Shown: piece by piece, positions 1-4,609 of the stretch
Numbering within the stretch: position 1 is the first letter of the stretch
Layout: each line of letters begins with the position of its first letter
Assembly: GCA_024639205.1 (NCBI GenBank)
Contig: JAHEIV010000249.1
Location: 1 to 5,139, forward strand
Origin: Deltaproteobacteria bacterium
GTDB lineage: Bacteria; Desulfobacterota; Desulfobacteria; Desulfobacterales; SG8-13
Direction: 5' to 3'
Length of the DNA: 5,139 nt
Position numbers and translations under genes: made by a program
Notes under the pieces: model-generated
Seen by the model: the letters and a program-made list of their open reading frames with translations, nothing else
Told to the model about the DNA's origin: nothing
The model's database searches: none

Positions 1-2
1 TC

Positions 3-71
3 TTGACCTATTTGTTCATGGAAATGATTGCCATGCCGCTGCTGGACGGATCGGCTGTCCGTCCGAAGTGA
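3..71 (+). CDS. Possible 3' end of an unidentified rightward gene (partial)
   Basis: An open frame runs in from the left edge and ends at TGA 69-71. It encodes about 22 residues, ending in MPLLDGSAVRPK. The stretch is rich in Met, Leu and Phe (LTYLFMEMIAMPLL), which could be the end of a membrane or helical protein, but it is too short to assign to a family. Support is indirect: the stop codon is followed at once by eight T residues, and a perfect hairpin covers the last codons, as expected where a transcript ends. The other two forward frames fit less well. One has a stop at base 4, and the other reads through the T tract. The gene would converge with the leftward ParB-like gene. Identity unknown. 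Confidence 0.35.
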   Translation: MTYLFMEMIAMPLLDGSAVRPK

Positions 72-79
72 TTTTTTTT
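44..79 (+). terminator. Intrinsic terminator-like hairpin with T8 tract
   Basis: A perfect 7-bp stem (ggacgga 44-50 with tccgtcc 58-64) closes a 7-nt loop. It is followed, after a 7-nt spacer that includes the TGA stop, by eight T residues at 72-79. The orientation ends rightward transcription. The spacer between stem and T tract is longer than in a textbook terminator, and the stem overlaps coding sequence, so efficiency is uncertain. Confidence 0.5.
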
Positions 80-157
80 CGGTAACGTCCCGCCATCGCA
101 GGATCCTCGGCGGGCTCACGGCGGCGGTGCGTCTCACCACGCGTTTGGCCGCATAAA

Positions 158-187
158 CCGGCTGCTGATCGTTGCCCCGGCAGCCGG
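158..187 (-). terminator. GC-rich inverted repeat after the ParB-like gene; possible weak terminator
   Basis: The arms ccggctgc (158-165) and gcagccgg (180-187) are perfect 8-bp complements around a 14-nt loop. They lie about 30 bp beyond the stop codon of the leftward operon. Read on the minus strand, the hairpin is followed only by TTTAT, so it is a weak intrinsic terminator at best. It could equally protect the 3' end of the transcript. The rest of 72-217 holds no convincing gene. Confidence 0.35.
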
Positions 188-217
188 CCTGCCCTGCTCA
201 ACTTTTTCTCCCGGACC

Positions 218-1177
218 TCATTTCATAAAGTCTTTGAACGCCGGGTTCTGGAGCAGCTTTTCGATGGTTTGCCGGTGTCGCTGAAGCTCCTCGGGGTCGC
301 GAAACAAGAGGTGCAGCTCGTAGGCGGCTGCCTCGAAATGGGCCGGTGGCGTAAGCCGGGCATTCGAGCCGAGTTGAAGGGTTTGCACCAGTTCCTCGAA
401 GCGGCGTGTTGTGCGGGTTATCTGCGGGAATCGACGCTTTCTCAGGTGGGTGACCAGTTGTCGGTATTTGTGGGCCGCCTGCGTGTCAGGCGGCGCCAGG
501 ATTTCCCGGATATCCGGTTCAAACAGAAGGGCAGCAGCGCTTTGATCCTCGCGGACGGCAATTTCGGCAACCAGCGTCAGCAGCTCCCGCTGCCGATTGA
601 GTCCCACCCGCAGTTCACGAAAGATCCGGATCCACTCGTCGGCCATCGACTCTTCCAGGTCCCCCAGCGTAAGAGCCATGGAAAGAGCGATCACTTCGTC
701 GAGGACCGCTTTTTGGATCGAATCCGAAAGGGTTGCCAGGCGCAAGAGCTTCTGAAGCAGGTCCGGATTGTCCGGCAGCTTCAAATTCGCGGCCGCAACG
801 GCCAGTTCTCCCAAGGCAGCATGGCAGCTAGACAGCAGCGTAAGTGACCGTGCGATTTCGATTTGATTCAGGGGTCTTTGCAGGGAGTTGTCGGCTATGG
901 CCAGCTCAATCCGCACGTGCTCCGCTGCATCGGAAGGCAGCACTTTCGCAGAAACGTTGGTGAGTCGAGCGGCCCGACAGGCCGCGATGCGACGAAAACC
1001 GGCAATGATCAGCCACCGGTCGCCGAGCGGCTGCAATATCGGAGCATGGACGATGCCGAGGTGAGTGATGGAAGAAATCAGATCTTCGATGCCGCTGCGG
1101 GTGGTGATTTTGTAAGTCGCGTCGTCAAGATGGATGTGCTCCAGCGGAACGACCTGTTCATGCAAACGCATATTCAT
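218..1177 (-). CDS. ParB/Spo0J-fold nuclease-like domain protein, 319 aa
   Basis: The N-terminal half resembles the ParB/Spo0J/KorB fold. Residues 10-50 (VPLEHIHLD ... GIVHAPILQP) match the entry strand and the 'G-x-x-x-P-I-x' segment. WLIIAGFRRIAACRAA (55-70) matches the ParB box usually read as G-E-R-R-x-x-A, here G-F-R-R. Residues 100-175 are helical and resemble the ParB DNA-binding helix-turn-helix region (NQIEIARSL). The C-terminal 140 residues are helical and charged, with no recognised domain. Known family roles are CTP-dependent DNA clamps in chromosome or plasmid partition and assorted transcription regulators. No parA neighbour or parS-like site is visible, so a partition role is not supported. 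The start (ATG 1175-1177, with a second ATG two codons on) lies inside the end of purC, overlaps it by 20 bp and lacks a clear Shine-Dalgarno, suggesting translational coupling. It is the last gene of the leftward cluster. The family call is fairly secure; the function is unknown. Confidence 0.8.
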   Translation of the reverse strand: MNMRLHEQVVPLEHIHLDDATYKITTRSGIEDLISSITHLGIVHAPILQPLGDRWLIIAGFRRIAACRAARLTNVSAKVLPSDAAEHVRIELAIADNSLQRPLNQIEIARSLTLLSSCHAALGELAVAAANLKLPDNPDLLQKLLRLATLSDSIQKAVLDEVIALSMALTLGDLEESMADEWIRIFRELRVGLNRQRELLTLVAEIAVREDQSAAALLFEPDIREILAPPDTQAAHKYRQLVTHLRKRRFPQITRTTRRFEELVQTLQLGSNARLTPPAHFEAAAYELHLLFRDPEELQRHRQTIEKLLQNPAFKDFMK

Positions 1178-2057
1178 TGCCGGTCAGCCGGGTAAGCGCT
1201 TCCAGGTATTTCATGCGGGTGTTGTCAATGACATCGTCCGGAAGTGCCGGAGCCGGAGGTGTTTGGTCCCATTGAATCGAAATCAGATAATCTCGAAGAT
1301 ATTGTTTGTCGTAGCTTTTCTGCGAGCCGCCGGGGTGGTAGGTGGTCTGTGGCCAGAATCGGGATGAATCCGGTGTCAGCACTTCGTCGATCAAGATCAA
1401 ATCCTGTCCGTCAAAACCAAATTCGAATTTGGTGTCCGCAATAATGATGCCGCGTCTCTCGGCGAGCTGCGCGCCTTTGCCGTAGATCGTCAAGCTGAGC
1501 TCTTTGACTGTCTCTGCAGCTTGTTTTCCAATGCGAAGAACCGTTTCTTCGAAGTCGATGTTGATATCGTGCATCCCGATCTCTTCTTTGGTTGACGGGG
1601 TGAAAATCGGTTGGGGAAGTTTCTCCGATTCGACCAGGCCTTCGGGCAGCTCGATTCCGCACACCCTGCCCGACTCCTGGTAAGACTTCCAACCGGAACC
1701 GGAAATATAGCCGCGCACCACACACTCTATGGGAAGCGGTTGCGCTTTTTTTACCAGCATGCTTCGGTCGCGCAGTACATCAGCGTAAGGTCTGCAGCTT
1801 TCGGGGTATTCGTCCACCTCTGCGCTGATGAGGTGGTTGCCCAGCAGCGGGCGCATTTCCTTAAACCAGAACAAAGAGATCTGGGTGAGGATTTTTCCCT
1901 TGTCCGGTATCGGGTTGGGCATCACGACGTCAAATGCGGAAATCCGATCGGTTGCCACCATCAACAGGCAATCGCCCAGATCATAAAGGTCCCTGACCTT
2001 GCCCCTTTTGAGAAGCTGCAAATCCGGAAAATCGGTCTGCAATACCGGTGTGCTCAT
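1158..2057 (-). CDS. purC: Phosphoribosylaminoimidazole-succinocarboxamide (SAICAR) synthase
   Basis: This cytosolic enzyme of de novo purine synthesis joins CAIR and L-aspartate with ATP hydrolysis to give SAICAR. At 299 aa it is the long form, like yeast Ade1 (about 306 aa), rather than the roughly 237-aa E. coli form. Recognisable blocks in order are GKVRDLYD (19-26, nucleotide-binding N-lobe), VATDRISAFD (34-43), LPIECVVRGYISGSGW (108-123, first SAICAR synthase signature), FTPSTKEEIG (152-161), IIADTKFEFG (205-214) and LILIDEVLTPDSSRFW (220-235, second signature with the metal/ATP site region). SYDKQYLRDY (248-257) follows. All expected signature residues are present and the length is complete. 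The ATG start has an AGAAAGG Shine-Dalgarno at 2063-2069 with 5-nt spacing. It lies 26 bp after the PilZ gene and its end overlaps the ParB-like gene. No purine riboswitch or PurR-type site is seen just upstream, consistent with transcription from a promoter further up the cluster. Confidence 0.97.
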   Translation of the reverse strand: MSTPVLQTDFPDLQLLKRGKVRDLYDLGDCLLMVATDRISAFDVVMPNPIPDKGKILTQISLFWFKEMRPLLGNHLISAEVDEYPESCRPYADVLRDRSMLVKKAQPLPIECVVRGYISGSGWKSYQESGRVCGIELPEGLVESEKLPQPIFTPSTKEEIGMHDINIDFEETVLRIGKQAAETVKELSLTIYGKGAQLAERRGIIIADTKFEFGFDGQDLILIDEVLTPDSSRFWPQTTYHPGGSQKSYDKQYLRDYLISIQWDQTPPAPALPDDVIDNTRMKYLEALTRLTGNEYAFA

Positions 2058-2062
2058 GGCTG

Positions 2063-2069
2063 CCTTTCT
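2063..2069 (-). promoter_or_regulatory. purC ribosome binding site
   Basis: The minus-strand sequence AGAAAGG ends 5 nt before the purC ATG. It supports the 299-aa start rather than an internal Met. Confidence 0.6.
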
Positions 2070-2083
2070 GTGAAGTTGCTGCG

Positions 2084-2443
2084 CTACTCGTTGATTCCAC
2101 GCTGCTGTCGAAACGCCTTTATGAATCGTATGAGTATATCGCTGGCCGCGGCGTCTTTGTCAACAAACTCAACCCCGAGTTCGTTGTTTCCTTCCTTGTT
2201 TTGGCTGCAATGAATCACCCGGCCCCTGATGTCGAGCACCTCGTCCTCCAGACCGACAGACAAGAGCATTTCGCTTCCAACATCAACCGGCATGTGGGTT
2301 TCCAGCCGGATGCCGACTTCGGACACATCCAGGGTTCTTCCCATTGTCTGCCTTTCGACTTCATTCTCTCCACCGTCTACCAGAACATACGATAGATTCA
2401 GGGAGTTGAAACGGGGAAATCTTCTTTTGTCTTCATTCGCCAT
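2084..2443 (-). CDS. PilZ domain protein, probable c-di-GMP receptor, 119 aa
   Basis: This is a stand-alone PilZ domain. Numbered from the ATG at 2443, the N-terminal R-x-x-x-R motif (KRRFPRF, Arg7 and Arg11) and the D-x-S-x-x-G motif (DVSEVG, Asp39, Ser41, Gly44) are both intact. These are the two loops that wrap a c-di-GMP dimer in characterised PilZ proteins, so ligand binding is likely. Later beta strands include LDIRGRVIHC and NELGVEFVD, typical of the PilZ barrel, and a basic C-terminal helix (ILIRFIKAFRQQR) closes it. There is no signal peptide or membrane segment. A GTG three codons upstream (2450-2452) could also start the frame and give 122 aa. The ATG is preferred because GAG at 2452-2454 sits 8 nt upstream of it. 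It follows the DUF4388/CNB gene by about 22 bp and precedes purC by 26 bp. Its specific target is unknown. The neighbouring GTPase and CNB-like protein suggest motility, polarity or surface behaviour. Confidence 0.93.
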   Translation of the reverse strand: MANEDKRRFPRFNSLNLSYVLVDGGENEVERQTMGRTLDVSEVGIRLETHMPVDVGSEMLLSVGLEDEVLDIRGRVIHCSQNKEGNNELGVEFVDKDAAASDILIRFIKAFRQQRGINE

Positions 2444-2465
2444 GTTATTCACTCGCTTTTAGCGG

Positions 2466-3656
2466 TTATCCCTTTTTAGGGGATTTTTTTCTCGCCAACC
2501 GATAGGCTTCACAGGCAATCATCGTGGTGACCGAAATGCAGATCGCCAAGTGCTCGCTGATGTTGCGAAAGGAGGGCGTGAGGTTTTCATGTTCCTGAAC
2601 CAGACTGGTTGGATCCATCGGAGCGATCTTCAGATCCGTTGAGGCGAACACGGATGCCGAATGCGGTTCGTGCCCCATCTTCATAAACGGAAGGTGTCCG
2701 AAAAAATCTCCTGAACCCAATTCCAGCAGGGGCAAGTGACCGGCATCGGTTTTGCGGGCAATGGTTGCCGTTCCACTGGTGATGGTAAATAAACGCTCTT
2801 CGTTTTTTCCCTGTTTAATGACCGCCTTTTTACCTTCTAGTATCTTGCCCATACCATTGCTGTCCGCATGGATGAGAGCCACACTGTCGGTGATTTTTTT
2901 CAGACGATTGTCCAGGCTTTTGACAATACCGCGCATTTCTGATGACATGGCAGCATATTCATTGGCCAGGCGCTGGGAGTCGAGCATGCCGAGCTGCACA
3001 CGACCTGCGGCCGTTACCGTTGTATTGCGCACGGTGTTTTCCGAGAGAAAAGAAGCTATGCTGCCGACATAGGCCCCATCGCTGAGCCGAAGTATTTTGA
3101 TAGGTCCCTTGTCGGTCTCCTTAGAAATTTCAACCTGCCCTTCCAGAATAACATAGATCCAGTTGCCGTAGCTGCCCTCGGAGACGATTTCGGTGCCCTC
3201 GAAAAACTCCTCTTCGTCGACCACATACATGTAGTCGACAAACGGTCCCTTGATGACCGGAAGTGTTTTTTCTTTACCGGCGCCATCCTTTGTGACTTTT
3301 TTAAACGAAACCGGCCCCAGCTTCTCGATTTTGCCGTCGTCCACCATTCGGCTTCCGTCGAGAATAATTTCCATTCGGTTCTTATTGATGACGTTTTTCT
3401 TGTCGACGCTTTCTTCACTGAAAGTAAACTCTCCGTCCGTCCATCCGAAAAGCGAAAACAAGGCACCGGTCCCGTTGAGATCTCCATTGGATGCGTCTAC
3501 GGGGTCCCCTTTTGCCACGTAGATCACTCCGGGATGTGGGGCATACTTACTGATAATCTGCAGCACACCCGAACCTCCGTTATTGCCGATAATCTGCAGC
3601 AGTTCACCCAGGCTCAGGAAGCTCAGGCTTCCGGATAGTTCAGCGCCTTTACCCAT
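2466..3656 (-). CDS. DUF4388 (PatA-like N-terminal) protein with two divergent cyclic-nucleotide-binding-like domains, 396 aa
   Basis: Residues 5-105 match the DUF4388/PatA-like N-terminal domain: LSGSLSFLSLGELLQIIG (7-24), then GGSGVLQI, GVIYVAKGDPVDASNG (43-58) and GALFSLFGWTDGEFTF (64-79). A linker (106-145) leads to a first cNMP-binding-like beta roll at about 150-230 (EGSYGNWIYVILEGQVEI, then GSIASFL and RNTTVTA). A helical connector (about 226-265) joins a second roll at about 272-352 (GKNEERLFTITSGTATI, then GDFFGHLPF and HSASVFA). In the phosphate-binding cassette the first copy keeps Arg210 but has Ser in place of the usual GE glutamate. The second has His at both the Glu and Arg positions (His321, His332). 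Classical cAMP/cGMP binding is therefore doubtful, and a scaffold or other ligand role is likelier. The tail has a hydrophobic helix (about 370-385) followed by a basic end (RKKSPKKG). The start is supported by domain alignment, although the nearest Shine-Dalgarno-like AAGG is 13 nt away. It lies between the mglA-like GTPase and PilZ genes. The cellular role is unknown. Confidence 0.88.
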   Translation of the reverse strand: MGKGAELSGSLSFLSLGELLQIIGNNGGSGVLQIISKYAPHPGVIYVAKGDPVDASNGDLNGTGALFSLFGWTDGEFTFSEESVDKKNVINKNRMEIILDGSRMVDDGKIEKLGPVSFKKVTKDGAGKEKTLPVIKGPFVDYMYVVDEEEFFEGTEIVSEGSYGNWIYVILEGQVEISKETDKGPIKILRLSDGAYVGSIASFLSENTVRNTTVTAAGRVQLGMLDSQRLANEYAAMSSEMRGIVKSLDNRLKKITDSVALIHADSNGMGKILEGKKAVIKQGKNEERLFTITSGTATIARKTDAGHLPLLELGSGDFFGHLPFMKMGHEPHSASVFASTDLKIAPMDPTSLVQEHENLTPSFRNISEHLAICISVTTMIACEAYRLARKKSPKKG

Positions 3657-3692
3657 GATTCGTATATCGCCTTACAGTGTAGATACCACAGG

Positions 3693-3721
3693 AACCAAGC
3701 CTGCCTCAGACGGCGGTGGTT
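3693..3721 (-). other. Hairpin in the gap between the GTPase and DUF4388 genes
   Basis: The outer arms aacca (3693-3697) and tggtt (3717-3721) pair. The inner CC/GCC (3700-3701, 3703-3705) pairs with GGC/GG (3712-3716), leaving a 6-nt loop and two small bulges, about 10 bp in all. No T tract follows on the minus strand, so it is not an intrinsic terminator. It may be an RNA processing or stability element that sets different levels of the two products. The remaining bases of the 71-bp gap show no convincing promoter. Confidence 0.35.
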
Positions 3722-3727
3722 TCTGCA

Positions 3728-4342
3728 TTAATCTGTCCAGTTCAGTTCCTTTTTTAAAGACTGCAGAGTTAGCTTCAGGCATGCCTGCAACGTTTTGCCG
3801 ACACCTTCCCCGGTGATGGCACTGGCCGGAAACGCGGGAACTTTCAATTGACGGTTCAGCTCTTTCTCCATCTGTTCGACCGGCATCAAGGGGATTCCTT
3901 CTTTGGCAAGGTCTCTTTTGTTGTACTGCATAACAAGGGGGATCTTCAGGATACTCAAGCCGTATTCTTTTAAATTCTGGTGCAAATCCTTCAGTGACAG
4001 CATGTTTTTCTCACGCCTGACCTCCAGCGAATCGCCGACAAAAACAACTCCGTCAACACCCCTGAGAACCAGCTTCCGGGTGGAAGTGTATTGGACCTGT
4101 CCGGGCACCGTGTAGAGATGGACCCTCACGTCACATCCCTTCAGTTTCCCCAGCTCCATGGGAAGGAAGTCAAAAAATAGCGTTCGGTCCCCATCGGTAT
4201 TGATAGAAACCATTTCACCGGTGATCTGTTTCCTGTAGGCCTTGAAAATATATTCAAGGTTCGTGGTTTTTCCGCAGCGTCCCGGTCCGTAGTAAACAAT
4301 TTTGCACTCGATTTCGCGTTTTTTCAAGTTGACGATGGCCAT
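3728..4342 (-). CDS. mglA: MglA-type Ras-like small GTPase, 204 aa
   Basis: This cytosolic GTP/GDP switch belongs to the MglA family, which sets cell polarity and drives gliding and type IV pilus motility in Myxococcus. The order is strand 1 (REIECKIVYYG), P-loop GPGRCGKT (19-26), switch I with TDGDRTLFFDFLP (49-61), G3 written TVPGQ (78-82), RGVDGVVFVGDS (94-105), NKRD base-recognition motif (141-144) and SAITG (174-178, G5-like). Features typical of MglA rather than Ras are TVPGQ in place of DxxGQ, and Arg53, matching the intrinsic arginine finger of M. xanthus MglA. Gln82, needed for hydrolysis, is present. Residue 22 is Arg where M. xanthus MglA has Leu, as I recall. Length is slightly over the roughly 195 aa of MglA. 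A GGAG at 4352-4355, 9 nt upstream, supports the start. No mglB (Roadblock GAP) gene is adjacent within the window. It is the first gene of the leftward cluster. The symbol reflects family similarity; orthology to motility MglA is not proven. Confidence 0.93.
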   Translation of the reverse strand: MAIVNLKKREIECKIVYYGPGRCGKTTNLEYIFKAYRKQITGEMVSINTDGDRTLFFDFLPMELGKLKGCDVRVHLYTVPGQVQYTSTRKLVLRGVDGVVFVGDSLEVRREKNMLSLKDLHQNLKEYGLSILKIPLVMQYNKRDLAKEGIPLMPVEQMEKELNRQLKVPAFPASAITGEGVGKTLQACLKLTLQSLKKELNWTD

Positions 4343-4376
4343 TGAATCCGACTCCAGCCTGAATGATCAGTGATGT

Positions 4377-4407
4377 CCGCAGCGGTTTCGAACTGCAACC
4401 GCCGCAG
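4377..4407 (-). promoter_or_regulatory. Stem-loop in the mglA-like leader
   Basis: In the leader of the leftward transcript, an 11-bp stem with two G-U pairs forms between 4397-4407 and 4377-4387, around a 9-nt loop. It ends about 35 nt before the mglA-like start codon and just upstream of the GGAG. There is no T tract, so it is not a terminator. It could affect translation or mRNA stability. It does not match a riboswitch that I recognise. Confidence 0.4.
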
Positions 4408-4491
4408 CGAACGGATGATCAACTAAATGCAAAATATCAAGTTGTTGTTATCGCCGGCTTGAGAAGTACGGTTTTGATTTTACGATCTAAC

Positions 4492-4521
4492 ATAATAGCC
4501 TTTTTTACCGGTACCTGTCAA
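4492..4521 (-). promoter_or_regulatory. Sigma70-like promoter for the mglA-like gene cluster
   Basis: On the minus strand, TTGACA (4521-4516, perfect -35) is followed after 18 bp by TATTAT (4497-4492, five of six bases of TATAAT). Predicted transcription starts near 4485, leaving a leader of about 143 nt before the GTPase start codon. This is the best promoter match in the window. No equally good promoter is evident in the four downstream gaps, consistent with one operon through the ParB-like gene. Confidence 0.6.
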
Positions 4522-4543
4522 TATCGAGAATTATATAAATAGG

Positions 4544-4572
4544 TTGACAATTGTGATAATTGTGGTATCGAT
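4544..4572 (+). promoter_or_regulatory. Probable mdh promoter region
   Basis: A perfect TTGACA lies at 4544-4549, but its best -10 partner at normal spacing is a poor TATCGA (4566-4571, 16-bp spacer). Alternatively, TGTGATAAT at 4552-4560 is a good extended -10 (TGn plus GATAAT), which does not need a -35. Either choice gives a short leader of roughly 30-45 nt to the mdh ATG. The two signals overlap, so the true start cannot be settled by eye. Confidence 0.5.
4545..4564. promoter_or_regulatory. Overlapping inverted and direct repeats in the mdh promoter; possible operator
   Basis: ACAATT (4547-4552) and AATTGT (4558-4563) form a perfect 6-bp inverted repeat with a 5-bp spacer. The same stretch holds AATTGTG twice (4549-4555 and 4558-4564) as a 9-bp-spaced direct repeat. 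It also holds TGACAATTGTGA (4545-4556), palindromic apart from one pair. It lies directly over the candidate mdh -35/-10, where a repressor or redox regulator would act. TTGTGA resembles one half of a Rex site or a CRP/FNR-type half, but no full consensus is present, so the regulator is not named. Confidence 0.35.
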
Positions 4573-4596
4573 TCAGCCGATCGCCCAATACCAAAG

Positions 4597-4603
4597 AAAG
4601 GAG
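4597..4603 (+). promoter_or_regulatory. mdh ribosome binding site
   Basis: AAAGGAG, a strong Shine-Dalgarno, stands 6 nt before the mdh ATG and fixes the start codon. Confidence 0.8.
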
Positions 4604-4609
4604 CAAAGG

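Noticed and set aside
16..201. Minus-strand 61-codon open frame downstream of the ParB-like gene
   Set aside because: Arg/Gly/Ala-rich composition with no family resemblance. It crosses the T8/terminator-like sequence and both inverted repeats, and no ribosome site is evident, so it is probably chance in GC-rich intergenic DNA.
269..847. Plus-strand 192-codon open frame
   Set aside because: It lies wholly antisense to the ParB-like gene, and its translation resembles no family. It is a shadow frame.
1611..2213. Plus-strand 200-codon open frame
   Set aside because: It lies antisense to purC and the PilZ gene, both of which carry clear family motifs. It is a shadow frame.
2444..2452. GTG start giving a 122-aa PilZ protein
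   Set aside because: The GAG ribosome-site match overlaps this GTG, so it cannot serve it, and it is well placed (8 nt) for the ATG at 2443. The longer form remains possible.
2471..2489. Plus-strand hairpin atccc/gggat followed by T7, resembling a terminator
   Set aside because: It lies within the last codons of the DUF4388 gene (Lys-Ser-Pro-Lys-Lys-Gly) on the opposite strand. The T run is the Lys codons read in reverse, and no rightward gene ends here.
4343..4485. c-di-GMP riboswitch in the mglA-like leader, suggested by the nearby PilZ gene
   Set aside because: I do not see the conserved core or paired-element pattern of known c-di-GMP aptamers. Only a simple stem-loop is evident.
4545..4564. 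Full Rex or CRP/FNR binding site in the mdh promoter
   Set aside because: Only one half (TTGTGA) fits. The second half is repeated in direct rather than inverted orientation, so no full consensus can be claimed.
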